Source of the DNA: Pelagibacteraceae bacterium AG-404-N13
GTDB taxonomy: Bacteria; Pseudomonadota; Alphaproteobacteria; Pelagibacterales; Pelagibacteraceae
DNA: 64,000 nt
Reading direction: 5' to 3'
Assembly: GCA_003216255.1 (NCBI GenBank)
Contig: QCJD01000006.1
Location: 1 to 64,000 of the forward strand
Shown here: positions 36,408 to 45,103 of the stretch, one piece after another
How positions within the stretch are numbered: position 1 is the stretch's first letter
How the letters are laid out: every line of letters begins with the position of its first letter
The notes under the pieces: generated by a model
Databases searched by the model: none
Seen by the model: the letters and a program-made list of their open reading frames with translations, nothing else
What the model was told of the DNA's origin: nothing
Made by a program: the position numbers and the translations under genes

Positions 36408-38812
36408 TAGCTTCTCATCTTTTGCCCAGAAGGATCATAAAGCGGTTCTGTAATTATTGAACAGTTAAAAAAGTCGCCATTTATTTCAACTTGAATACCT
36501 TTTTCAGATTTTAATTCATTCTGATCTAAATAAGAAAAAGCAATACTTTTGTTTACAAAGTGAGCAAAACCTCCTGAAGTTATATATCCAATACTTTTGT
36601 CACCTTTTAATACCGCTTCATTATAAGTCACATCAATATCGTTTGTTTCCACTATCAATGGAACCAATTTATTTTTACTTTCATCTTTTTTGGTACTATC
36701 TTTTCCAATAAAATCTTTATTCCAGTTTATAAAAGCATCTAATCCAGTTTCTTTTGCAGTAAAATCAGGACGATAATCTAATGTCCAAGCACCCCAATTT
36801 TTTTCTAATCTCATTGACATTAAAGCTCTTCCACCAAAAGGTTTGATATTAAATTCTTTTCCTGCTTTTGTTAATTCTTCATATAGTTTTAATTGAAAAT
36901 GAGGAGCTACATAAATTTCGTATCCAAGCTCTCCTGTAAAAGATATTCTATTTACTATAGCAGGAACTCCCGCAACAAACATTTTTCTAGAGTCTCTAAA
37001 TTTAAAACTATCGTTAGAGACGTTTTCTCTAACAATTTTTTGGAGTAAATCTCTTGATTTAGGACCCGCTATACTAAGTCCATGAAATTCATCAGATCTA
37101 TTTTTGTATTTTAAATTATATTTTTCTAAATGACTTTCAAACCACCTTCTATGCATTTCCTGTGCTGCTCCAGATCCAAAAATCATGAATTCATTTTCAT
37201 CTAAACATGCAACAGTTAAATCACCGTAGAGTTTTCCTCTATATGTAAGCATTGGTGTTAAAGAAATTCTTCCAGGTTTTGGAATTTTCCCTGCCATTAT
37301 ATAATCTAAAAACTTTCTTGCGTCTGGACCTTTGAACTCATGTTTTGAAAAGTTAGCCACTTCTGTTACACCTACATTTTCTCTTACATTTATTACTTCT
37401 TTTGAAACATAATTATGAGATCTTGATCTTTTAATTGTTGGTTCTTCGTAAGCATCTTCTTTATTATTAGCGAACCACAAAACATTTTCTAAACCAAAGC
37501 TATCTCCCATCACAGCTCCTTGTTCAACAAATCGGTCATATAAAGCTGTTGTTTTTTGTTTTCGTCCTTTTGGTAAAGTCTCGTTTGGAAAAGTCATAAT
37601 AAATCGTCTTTCGTAATTTTCTGAAGATTTAATAGTCCCATATTGTGGTGACGCATAGTCTCCAAATCTTGCAACATCCATTGCCCAAACATCAATTGAT
37701 GGTTCTCCATCGATAATCCATTCAGCTATACATTTACCAACTCCACCTCCTTGACAAAATCCAGCCATAACACCTACTGCTACCCAATAATTTTTCATCC
37801 CCGGTACAGGTCCTATTAAAGGACTACCATCTGGACCAAATGTAAATGGACCATTAACAATATTTTTAATTCCTGCTTTTTCTAAAGCAGGCATTCTCTC
37901 AAATCCTATAGCTAATCTATCTTGGATGTTATCAAGTTTAGGTTCTAAAAGTTCATGTCCAAAATTCATTGGAGTCCCTTCTACTTTCCACGGAGTAGAC
38001 TTTTGCTCATATGTGCCAAGCAACATTCCTTTACCTTCTTGTCTAAAATAAATGTTACCTTCAAAATCTGTTCCAATTGGAATTCTTTGATCTCCTAATG
38101 CTTCAATTTCTGGAATAGGCTCTGTAATTAAATAATGGTGTTCCATTGGTTGAACAGGTAAATTTAATCCAGCTAAATTACCAACTTCTCTTGCCCATAG
38201 TCCTCCAGCATTAATTACAATCTCTGCATTAATATTTCCTTTATCTGTTACAACATTCCATGAACCATCTTCTTTTTGTTTAGTGTCTTTAACAACTGTA
38301 TGAGTATAATATTTTCCTCCATGAACTTTTGCTGCTTTTGCAAAAGCATAAGTAACTCCTGATGGGTCAACTTCTCCATCAATTGGGTCCCATAATGCTA
38401 ACAAATATCTAGATGGATCAATTAATGGATTTTTCTTTTTTACTTCTTCAAGAGAAATAAATTCTTGATCTAGACCCATATATCTTGCTTTTGATCTTTC
38501 TCTTTTTAAATATTCAGCCCAAACATCATTTGATGCAAGATAAAATCCACCACTCGGTTTAAATCCACAAGAATGACCTGACTCTTTTTCTATTTCTTTA
38601 TAAAGACCAATTGTATAGGCCATCATTCTTGAAATATTAGGATCAGATGATATTACATGTACATTTCCAGCAGCATGCCAAGATGATCCTGAGGTTAATT
38701 CATTTCTTTCTAGTAAAATACAATCTTTAAATCCAAATTTGGATAAATGATATAGAATTGAACATCCTACTACACCACCACCTATGATAACTACTTTTGC
38801 ATGACTTTGCAT
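36407..38812 (-). CDS. Dimethylglycine dehydrogenase-like flavoprotein with GcvT domain (paralogue 3)
   Basis: The 801-residue protein has GGGVVG at 11-16, SSWHAAG with the FAD-linked His46, and a C-terminal GcvT domain (FTGELGYEIYVAP, RALMSMRLEKNWGAW). It follows bhmT by 2 bases. Because BhmT makes dimethylglycine from betaine, this paralogue is the best candidate for true dimethylglycine dehydrogenase, passing one carbon to tetrahydrofolate and electrons to the ETF encoded downstream. Specificity is inferred from position. Confidence 0.9.
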   Translation of the reverse strand: MQSHAKVVIIGGGVVGCSILYHLSKFGFKDCILLERNELTSGSSWHAAGNVHVISSDPNISRMMAYTIGLYKEIEKESGHSCGFKPSGGFYLASNDVWAEYLKRERSKARYMGLDQEFISLEEVKKKNPLIDPSRYLLALWDPIDGEVDPSGVTYAFAKAAKVHGGKYYTHTVVKDTKQKEDGSWNVVTDKGNINAEIVINAGGLWAREVGNLAGLNLPVQPMEHHYLITEPIPEIEALGDQRIPIGTDFEGNIYFRQEGKGMLLGTYEQKSTPWKVEGTPMNFGHELLEPKLDNIQDRLAIGFERMPALEKAGIKNIVNGPFTFGPDGSPLIGPVPGMKNYWVAVGVMAGFCQGGGVGKCIAEWIIDGEPSIDVWAMDVARFGDYASPQYGTIKSSENYERRFIMTFPNETLPKGRKQKTTALYDRFVEQGAVMGDSFGLENVLWFANNKEDAYEEPTIKRSRSHNYVSKEVINVRENVGVTEVANFSKHEFKGPDARKFLDYIMAGKIPKPGRISLTPMLTYRGKLYGDLTVACLDENEFMIFGSGAAQEMHRRWFESHLEKYNLKYKNRSDEFHGLSIAGPKSRDLLQKIVRENVSNDSFKFRDSRKMFVAGVPAIVNRISFTGELGYEIYVAPHFQLKLYEELTKAGKEFNIKPFGGRALMSMRLEKNWGAWTLDYRPDFTAKETGLDAFINWNKDFIGKDSTKKDESKNKLVPLIVETNDIDVTYNEAVLKGDKSIGYITSGGFAHFVNKSIAFSYLDQNELKSEKGIQVEINGDFFNCSIITEPLYDPSGQKMRS

Positions 38813-38814
38813 AT

Positions 38815-39855
38815 TTAGTATTTTATTTCTTTATTTACATCCTTCAATGATTTGTCTGTCCCATGATGAAAATGTTTACTCATATCAGGCATATACTTCA
38901 TAGAAATTGGTTGTTTACCTACTGCAACTGCCATTTCTCTTACATGGTGAGCTTCTGCACCACAACAAATTCCAATAAAATTTATATTTTGATTTAAACA
39001 ATCTTTTGCAAATTCCGCCATTTCAAATCTATTGCAAAATAAATTATCTAGAGCTACAGGGAAAGCGTTTCCCCCAGGTATACAGTCACAATCATGGTCT
39101 GTTTGATTTAAAAAACCCGGTTCTTCCTCAGTTGTTCTGTATGGAACAGGTAAACCTGCTACATGGCAAGAAACTTTTTTTCTAACTTCTTTAAGTAATT
39201 TCATTGTCATTTTTGGACCCCTATAACAATTTAAACCAACAACATCTGCGCCAAGATCTTCGATTATTTTACATGCATCAGCTGCTGTGTATCCATCTCT
39301 TGTTAAATCGCCTCTTGGTATTGCATAATTTGCAACTGCTATTAAACCTTCATCCTTAATAGCTTTTAAAGCAATTTTCATTTCATCAACCCAATTAATT
39401 GTTTCTGCTACGATAAAATCAACCCCAGCTTCTTTTGCCCATATAACTTGTTCTTCATACATTTTTTGACATTCTTTAAATGTTGATTTGTCATTAGGAT
39501 CAAAAATATTTGTATTAGCAACATCGCCACATACCATTAAATCTAAATCCTTAAATTCAGCTGCAGCATCTTTTGCAATTTTAAGAGCATTTTTCTGCAT
39601 TGGCTCAAGTAAATCTTCTTTTCCTATAATTCTCAATTTTTCCCTATGACCATAATAAGTAAATGCTTGAACCACATCAGATCCAGCTCTTATAAATTCT
39701 CTATGTAATTGAGTAACAACATCTGGATTTTCTAAAACAACTGTTGGAACAAATCCTCCAGCTGATAAGTATCCTCTTCTTTCCATTGCAAAGAGATAGC
39801 CTTCTGCACAAATAACAGGTCCTTCATTAAGTCTTGTAATTAAATCTTTTTTCAT
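38815..39855 (-). CDS. bhmT: Betaine-homocysteine S-methyltransferase
   Basis: The 346-residue TIM-barrel protein carries the three zinc cysteines of homocysteine methyltransferases: Cys210 in VGLNCYRG and Cys297-Cys298 in GICCGA. GFVPTVVLENPDVVTQLHRE and AFTYYGHREKL are close to BHMT. It moves a methyl from glycine betaine to homocysteine, giving methionine and dimethylglycine. It heads the minus-strand operon and is divergent from the betaine-type binding protein gene proX, a strong functional pairing. Confidence 0.92.
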   Translation of the reverse strand: MKKDLITRLNEGPVICAEGYLFAMERRGYLSAGGFVPTVVLENPDVVTQLHREFIRAGSDVVQAFTYYGHREKLRIIGKEDLLEPMQKNALKIAKDAAAEFKDLDLMVCGDVANTNIFDPNDKSTFKECQKMYEEQVIWAKEAGVDFIVAETINWVDEMKIALKAIKDEGLIAVANYAIPRGDLTRDGYTAADACKIIEDLGADVVGLNCYRGPKMTMKLLKEVRKKVSCHVAGLPVPYRTTEEEPGFLNQTDHDCDCIPGGNAFPVALDNLFCNRFEMAEFAKDCLNQNINFIGICCGAEAHHVREMAVAVGKQPISMKYMPDMSKHFHHGTDKSLKDVNKEIKY

Positions 39856-40155
39856 AAATACCTTTCAAATTTTTATTTTATTTTTGAAATTTTTTAAAAA
39901 TTTAAATTTTCTGAAAAGAATTAGAGTGAAAATGATAATAAAATCTATTTAGATATATATGATCAAAACGTGAATAGCCCATAACTAAAAAATATTTTAT
40001 AAAACTAAAAACTCCTTTAGACATTATAAAATCCTATAATTTTTTAAAATGTATATAAAGACAATTTTACTACAACTATGAGTTGTAACAAATTTGATTT
40101 TCTTCCCCCAATATGTTCAGATAACAAATTAAATTAATTTAAAACGGAGAGTTAA
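39856..40155. promoter_or_regulatory. Divergent promoter region between bhmT and proX
   Basis: This 300-base, very AT-rich spacer separates the start codons of bhmT (minus) and proX (plus). It must carry promoters for both units. A GGAGA ribosome-binding site lies about 5 bases before proX. A perfect palindrome at 40071-40087 is listed separately. I looked for a SAM-type riboswitch before bhmT and found no convincing match, and no open frame worth reporting is present. Confidence 0.6.
40071..40087. promoter_or_regulatory. Perfect palindrome upstream of proX (candidate operator)
   Basis: TACAACT-ATG-AGTTGTA is a 7-3-7 inverted repeat 69 bases before the proX ATG. It stands out from the AT-rich surroundings by its mixed composition. 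Position and symmetry fit a binding site for a dimeric repressor or activator controlling osmolyte uptake; no regulator gene is adjacent, so the partner is unknown. Confidence 0.5.
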
Positions 40156-41175
40156 ATGAAAATTAAAAATATAATACTTTCTGCGATTATTGCTTTAGGT
40201 TTAACTTCATTTAGTGGAGTAGCTAATGCAAAATGTGGAAAGCTTGTTATAGCTGAACAAAACTGGGCATCAGCAGAGCTTATGGCTAACGTCGATAAAA
40301 TGATCCTAGAATTAGGTTATGGCTGTGATGTAGAGCTTGTGCCAGGTGCAACAATGCCTACTTTTACATCAATGAACGACAAAGGTACTCCTGACATGAA
40401 CCCAGAACAATGGGCAAATGCTGTTTACACTCTTATGTTAAAAGCAGTTGATGAAGGTAGAATGATACAAGGTAATAAAGCACCAATTACTGGACTTGGA
40501 GAAGGTTGGTGGATTACACCAGGTACTGTCGAAAAACATCCAGAAATTAAAGGTATGACAGCTCTAGAGATATTAGAACATCCAGAGTGGTTCCCAAGTA
40601 AAGAAGATCCTTCAAAAGGAGCTTTTGTTGGTTGCCCTGCAGGATGGGGATGTCAATTAGCAAATGCTAATCTTTTTAAAGCTTTTGATATGGAGAAAAA
40701 AGGTTGGGTTTTAATTGATCCAGGTTCTGCTGCAGGTTTAGATGGAACTATTTCAAAAGCATCTGACTCGGGAGATCCATGGTTAGGGTATTATTGGAAC
40801 CCTACTTCAATGGTTGGTAAATACGGATTGATTCCAGTTGACTTTGGAGTGCCTTTTGCGGGAAGAGATAATTGGGATAACTGTATAATGAAACCTGCTG
40901 GAGAATGTGCAGATCCTAAGCAAACTGCTTGGACTAAATCAGAAGTTAATTCTTTGATTACAAGTAGTTTTGCAAAAAAAGGTGGAAACGATGCAGTTAC
41001 GTATGTTGAAAAACGTACTTATCCTGGTGATGTAATGAACGGAATGCTAGTGTATATGGCTGATAACCAAGCTAAAGGTTCAGATGCAGCTATTGAGTTT
41101 TTAAAACAACATGAAGATCTTTGGTCTACATGGGTAACACCAGCAGCAGCTAAAAAAATTAAAGCTGGTCTTTAA
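40156..41175 (+). CDS. proX: Glycine betaine/proline-type ABC transporter substrate-binding protein
   Basis: The 339-residue protein has a signal peptide ending in GVANAKC and an OpuAC domain. Aromatic residues expected to form a quaternary-amine cage are present (NWASAEL, GEGWWITPG, YYWNPTSM). Four or more cysteines in the mature part may form disulfides. In SAR11 this type binds glycine betaine, DMSP or TMAO-like osmolytes; exact ligand choice cannot be read here. It is divergent from bhmT and followed by a hairpin then the permease gene. Confidence 0.9.
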   Translation: MKIKNIILSAIIALGLTSFSGVANAKCGKLVIAEQNWASAELMANVDKMILELGYGCDVELVPGATMPTFTSMNDKGTPDMNPEQWANAVYTLMLKAVDEGRMIQGNKAPITGLGEGWWITPGTVEKHPEIKGMTALEILEHPEWFPSKEDPSKGAFVGCPAGWGCQLANANLFKAFDMEKKGWVLIDPGSAAGLDGTISKASDSGDPWLGYYWNPTSMVGKYGLIPVDFGVPFAGRDNWDNCIMKPAGECADPKQTAWTKSEVNSLITSSFAKKGGNDAVTYVEKRTYPGDVMNGMLVYMADNQAKGSDAAIEFLKQHEDLWSTWVTPAAAKKIKAGL

Positions 41176-41189
41176 AATATAGTATATAT

Positions 41190-41217
41190 AACGAGCCTAT
41201 TATAATATAGGCTCGTT
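41190..41217 (+). terminator. Intercistronic hairpin between proX and proW
   Basis: A perfect 11-base-pair stem, AACGAGCCTAT (41190-41200) with ATAGGCTCGTT (41207-41217), encloses a 6-base loop. It follows the proX stop by 14 bases and precedes the permease gene by 17. No clear U-run follows, so it is probably a partial terminator or an mRNA-stabilising structure that keeps binding protein in excess over permease. Confidence 0.75.
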
Positions 41218-41234
41218 AACATGTAAGATTATAG

Positions 41235-42119
41235 ATGGAATTTTTTACTAAATTTCCAGTAATGGAAAGATCAGCTCTTGCTGAATTAAGAAAAGGTATT
41301 GATTTAGCTTTTAGAAAGTTTTCAAAAGCTTATGGCGACAATATCGAAGCTTTTTTTGATCCACTATTCTTTTTTTTAGTAAAATTAGAAAAATTATTAA
41401 TCAATTCACCTTGGCCTATAATAATTATTATAATTTGCGGCTTAGCATGGATTGGTTCGAGAAATTGGAAACTGGTTGTTGGAACAGCTGTTGCATTTTT
41501 CTTCATTGGTTATTTTGGTATGTGGAAAGATTGTATGGCAACATTAGCGATTATAACTGTTTGTGTAATAATATGCATGGTGGTCGGTATACCTGTGGGA
41601 GTATTAATGGCTCGTTCAGATAGAGCTGAAAAAGCAATTTTGCCTATTTTAGATATGATGCAAACAATTCCAAGCTTTGTTTATTTAATACCAATCCTAA
41701 TGTTGCTTGGAATTGGTAAAGTTCCAGGATTAATTGCTATTTGTATATACGCAGTACCACCAATAATAAGATTGACAAATTTAGGTATTAGAGAAGTAGA
41801 CAAAGAAACAATAGAAGCTTGTGAAGCTTTTGGGGCTACAAAATTACAAAAATTAAAGACTGTTCAAATTCCATTAGCATTACCAACAGTTTTTGCAGGT
41901 GTTAACCAAACTATTATGATGGCTTTAGCAATGGTCGTTATCGCGTCAATGATAGGTGTTAAAGGTTTAGGAGTGCCTATTTTAAGAGCTGTTATGAATC
42001 AATATTTAGCTTTAGGTTTGTTTAATGGATTAGCTATCGTTGCTATTGCAATTATATTTGACAGAGTTGCCCAAGAGTATGGTCGTAGAATACAGAGACA
42101 CAGGGGAATAAAAAAATAG
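41235..42119 (+). CDS. proW: Glycine betaine/proline-type ABC transporter permease
   Basis: The 294-residue inner-membrane protein has an N-terminal extension, then about six helices and the EAA loop EACEAFGATKLQKLKTVQIP (about residue 196). The QTIPSFVYLIPILMLLGIGKVPG segment is typical of ProW/OpuAB. No proV/opuAA ATPase gene follows; the next genes are MetF-like and DmdA-like. The ATPase must be encoded elsewhere. Confidence 0.92.
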   Translation: MEFFTKFPVMERSALAELRKGIDLAFRKFSKAYGDNIEAFFDPLFFFLVKLEKLLINSPWPIIIIIICGLAWIGSRNWKLVVGTAVAFFFIGYFGMWKDCMATLAIITVCVIICMVVGIPVGVLMARSDRAEKAILPILDMMQTIPSFVYLIPILMLLGIGKVPGLIAICIYAVPPIIRLTNLGIREVDKETIEACEAFGATKLQKLKTVQIPLALPTVFAGVNQTIMMALAMVVIASMIGVKGLGVPILRAVMNQYLALGLFNGLAIVAIAIIFDRVAQEYGRRIQRHRGIKK

Positions 42120-42184
42120 CCTGTTTCAATTTGGTCGCCGATTTTTATAGACAGAATTTTTAAAATAAATAAATATCCCTCAAA

Positions 42185-42913
42185 ATGAACTTTTCTTTAG
42201 AAATTGGACCTAAAACTGATCTTGATACTTTACCTGCATTAAAAGATGTTTATGTAACTATGCTACCTGGAGGCGATTACAAGGAAACCGCCGCACAATC
42301 TGCAAATTTAGTTAAAAAGGGCTTTAATCCAATACCTCATTTTCCTGCAAGATCCATCGAAAATGATGAGCAGCTAAAAGATTTTGTTAATAGATGTAAA
42401 AACGAAGGAGTAAAACAAGCTCTTGTAATAGGCGGTAGCAGGGATCCTATCGGAAAGTTTGACAGCTCTATTCAACTTTTAGAGACAGGTTATTTTGAAA
42501 ATATGAAGATAGGAATCGCTGGACATCCAGAGGGGAGTCCTGATATATCCGATTCAAAATTAGAAGAAGCTATGAAAGATAAAAAGCCTTATGCGGATTA
42601 CATTGTGACTCAATGGTTATTAGATCCGCAGTTAATTGTAGACTTTATTTCTAAACAAACAGTACCAGTTCATGTTGGAATTACTGGACCACTAAAAATA
42701 ACAAGCTTAATTAAATTTGCTAATATTGTTGGTGCTAAAAATTCCATAAATTTTCTTAAATCTAATTTTAGTAAGGCGTTAGATTTACTGAAACCTAAAG
42801 ACCCAAATGACTTAATTGGGAAAGTTAAATCGCATACTGATTTCTTCCACATTTATACATTCGGCGGCTTGAAGGAAACTAACAAGTGGTTGATGGAGAA
42901 CAAATATGTCTAA
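42185..42913 (+). CDS. Short methylenetetrahydrofolate reductase-like protein
   Basis: The 242-residue protein resembles MetF: SLEIGPKT at the N-terminus, YVTMLPGG, IPHFPARS, LVIGGSRDP and the GIAGHPEGSP loop. It is about 50 residues shorter than usual MetF and so may be a subfamily paired with folate-dependent demethylases. It would interconvert 5-methyl- and 5,10-methylene-tetrahydrofolate. It overlaps the DmdA-like gene by 8 bases, implying coupling with an enzyme that produces methyl-tetrahydrofolate. Confidence 0.83.
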   Translation: MNFSLEIGPKTDLDTLPALKDVYVTMLPGGDYKETAAQSANLVKKGFNPIPHFPARSIENDEQLKDFVNRCKNEGVKQALVIGGSRDPIGKFDSSIQLLETGYFENMKIGIAGHPEGSPDISDSKLEEAMKDKKPYADYIVTQWLLDPQLIVDFISKQTVPVHVGITGPLKITSLIKFANIVGAKNSINFLKSNFSKALDLLKPKDPNDLIGKVKSHTDFFHIYTFGGLKETNKWLMENKYV

Positions 42914-44264
42914 TGAATTTGACTATACTAAACTAAAACATGTAACTTCAGTAGATCAATCAGATCGTGAAGTTCCATATAACTTAAGACAAAGTGGACC
43001 AACAAAAGTTGAAATGTTAATTTCAACAAGAGTAAGAAAATCTCCTTATTGGCATTTATCAATGCAAGCAGGTTGTTGGAGAGCAACAGTTTACAATCGT
43101 ATTTACCATCCAAGAGGATATGTAAAACCAGAAGATGGTGGTGCAATGGTAGAATATGATGCAATTGTAAATCATGTAACGATGTGGAATGTTGCAGTAG
43201 AAAGACAAATAAGAGTTAAAGGTCCTGATGCAGAAAAATTTACAGATTATGTAATTACAAGAGATGCAACTAAAATTTCACCTATGAGAGCGAGATATGT
43301 AATTTTATGTAACGCATATGGTGGTGTTTTAAATGACCCAATTCTATTAAGAATTTCAAAAGATGAATTTTGGTTTTCTTTATCGGACTCTGATATTGGA
43401 ATGTATTTACAAGGAGTAAATGCTGATGGAAGATTTGATTGTACAATTGAAGAAATAGACGCTTGTCCTGTACAAATTCAAGGACCTAAGTCAAAAGCTT
43501 TAATGAAAGATCTTTGTGGAGACCAAGTTGATTTTGATAACATGCCCTTTTATGGTCTTGCTGAAGTAAAAGTTGGTGGAAGAAGTTGTGTTATTTCTCA
43601 ATCAGGTTTTTCAGGAGAAGCAGGTTATGAAATATATTTAAGAAATGCTACCTTATACGCAGAAGACATGTGGAATGCAGTTCTTGAAGCTGGAAAGAAA
43701 CATAATTTAATGGTCATAGCTCCTGCTCACCATAGAAGAATTCAAGCTGGAATTTTATCTTGGGGACAAGATATGGATCAACAACATAATCCTTTTCAAT
43801 GTAATCTTGGTTATCAAGTATCATTATCTGGTAAAGGAGAGTGGAATAAAAAAGCTGATTACGTAGGTAAAGCTGCATTAGAAAAAATGAAAGCTGAGCT
43901 TAAAGATGGGAAAAAACCTTATAAACTTCAATTAGTAGGTTTTGAGTTAGGTGGAAAACCTATTGAAGAATATGCTCCTGATTTTTGGTTAGTTTCACCT
44001 GAAAATGGTGGAGATCCAGTAGGTTTTATAACGTCTCCTTGGTATCATCCTGAGAAAAAACAAAATATTGCAATGGGATATGTACCTTTTGATGGAACAT
44101 TAAATCCAAATGGGTTTCCAAAAGGTAAAGTTGGAACAAAATACAAAGTACATCTTCCAGAAAAATACTCAGATACACCTGGTACACCAGTTGATGCTGT
44201 AGTAGTAGAGATTCCATTCAAAGAATCTTTCAATGCAAATACTAGGGAAGTTGTTAAAGGATAA
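42906..44264 (+). CDS. DmdA-like GcvT-family tetrahydrofolate-dependent demethylase
   Basis: The 452-residue protein follows the DmdA pattern more closely than glycine-cleavage T protein: MWNVAVERQIRVKG, VITRDATK, LNDPILLRIS, SLSDSD, VQIQGPKSKALM, SGFSGEAGYEIYLR and SWGQDMDQQHNPFQCNL. It is about 80 residues longer than typical DmdA, with the extra length near the C-terminus. DmdA moves a methyl from DMSP to tetrahydrofolate. Here the substrate may be DMSP, betaine or another methylated osmolyte brought in by ProX. The MetF-like neighbour would recycle the methyl-folate. Confidence 0.78.
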   Translation: MSNEFDYTKLKHVTSVDQSDREVPYNLRQSGPTKVEMLISTRVRKSPYWHLSMQAGCWRATVYNRIYHPRGYVKPEDGGAMVEYDAIVNHVTMWNVAVERQIRVKGPDAEKFTDYVITRDATKISPMRARYVILCNAYGGVLNDPILLRISKDEFWFSLSDSDIGMYLQGVNADGRFDCTIEEIDACPVQIQGPKSKALMKDLCGDQVDFDNMPFYGLAEVKVGGRSCVISQSGFSGEAGYEIYLRNATLYAEDMWNAVLEAGKKHNLMVIAPAHHRRIQAGILSWGQDMDQQHNPFQCNLGYQVSLSGKGEWNKKADYVGKAALEKMKAELKDGKKPYKLQLVGFELGGKPIEEYAPDFWLVSPENGGDPVGFITSPWYHPEKKQNIAMGYVPFDGTLNPNGFPKGKVGTKYKVHLPEKYSDTPGTPVDAVVVEIPFKESFNANTREVVKG

Positions 44265-44272
44265 AAATTAAT

Positions 44273-44296
44273 AGGGGGAATTTAAACATTCCCCCT
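44273..44296 (+). terminator. Probable terminator after the DmdA-like gene
   Basis: AGGGGGAAT (44273-44281) pairs with ATTCCCCCT (44288-44296) around a 6-base loop, followed by TTAA and AT-rich sequence. It starts 9 bases after the stop codon and is a GC-rich stem in an AT-rich background, which fits an end for the proX operon. Confidence 0.8.
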
Positions 44297-44393
44297 TTAA
44301 ACTAAGTAATTTTTAGATTTTAATTTAATTAATCTAATATTTGATTTAAAAAATTTTACATTTATTGTTCATTTAGAATTAAATATATAAATA

Positions 44394-44939
44394 ATGTTTG
44401 CTCAGTTTTTAGATATAATTTTTAAGTCTATTAAATTAGATAAAGATTTATATAAAAATCCAAAATACTTTAGTGAAGCAGCAATTTATTTTGCTGGGTT
44501 AATAATGATTTTAGATGGTGTAGCTGGTGCAATTGCAGCAAATACTATGGTTAAAGCTTCAATTGGTGTGTCGGGATTAACTGCTATCTTAACATGGTTT
44601 GTTTGGGCAGTTTTTATTTATGTTATTGGAGTAAAAATATTTCCCGATAAAGAAAATAAAATACCATTTAAAAAAGTTTTAATTGCAGTTGGTTATGCCC
44701 ACTCTCCTGGACTTTTAAGATTTTTTGCTGTAACTCCTGATTTGGTTCTCTTAATTGTATTTCTTACTCAATTTTGGATTTTTGCATCATTAATAATCTC
44801 TGTTAAACACACATTGAATATTCAATCTAGTTTTAAAGCCTCTGGTATTGTATTTTTATCTTTTCTAATTATTGCTTTTTTGTCTATTGCTTTCATAATG
44901 TCGAGAATGAGCGGACTACCAGTAAGCAATATTAGTTAA
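44394..44939 (+). CDS. Yip1-domain-like integral membrane protein
   Basis: The 181-residue protein has about five hydrophobic helices. The layout, with an amphipathic N-terminus (IFKSIKLDKDLYKN), a helix pair, then ILTWFVWAVFIYVIG and GYAHSPGLLRFFAVTP, matches bacterial Yip1-domain proteins, in which the AhSPGll-type segment is conserved. The function is unknown. Its 3' end overlaps the convergent small CxxC gene by 4 bases. Confidence 0.75.
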   Translation: MFAQFLDIIFKSIKLDKDLYKNPKYFSEAAIYFAGLIMILDGVAGAIAANTMVKASIGVSGLTAILTWFVWAVFIYVIGVKIFPDKENKIPFKKVLIAVGYAHSPGLLRFFAVTPDLVLLIVFLTQFWIFASLIISVKHTLNIQSSFKASGIVFLSFLIIAFLSIAFIMSRMSGLPVSNIS

Positions 44940-45103
44940 ATTGGAAATATAGTCTTTGAAACTCTGCAAGATTTACAAATTTTAAATCCTGTGAGTATCA
45001 AGTTTTGTTGAACACTTTCGTGTTCTTTTTTACACTCTTCACAAATATTGTTAAACTCGTCTAAATCTTCTATTTTTAAATCTTTAGCTTCATTATCAAT
45101 CAT
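44936..45103 (-). CDS. 55-residue double-CxxC zinc-ribbon-like protein
   Basis: ATG at 45101-45103 opens a 55-codon frame ending at TAA 44936-44938. Two C-x-x-C pairs, Cys21/Cys24 in ICEECKK and Cys43/Cys46 in ICKSCRV, are spaced like a small zinc ribbon. The start overlaps the last 8 bases of the DUF3726 gene (ATGATTGA), so translation is probably coupled. The preserved cysteine pairs and tight overlap support a real gene. It could be an accessory of the upstream unknown system. Confidence 0.65.
   Translation of the reverse strand: MIDNEAKDLKIEDLDEFNNICEECKKEHESVQQNLILTGFKICKSCRVSKTIFPI

Noticed and set aside
39856-40140. SAM-II/SAM-V riboswitch before bhmT
   Set aside because: I read the minus strand upstream of bhmT for the conserved loop and pairing segments of these aptamers and found no convincing match; the spacer is just AT-rich. 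A covariance-model search would settle it.
42906-44264. Calling the GcvT-like protein DmdA outright
   Set aside because: Motifs agree with DmdA, but the protein is about 80 residues longer and diverges at the N-terminus, so the gene symbol was withheld.
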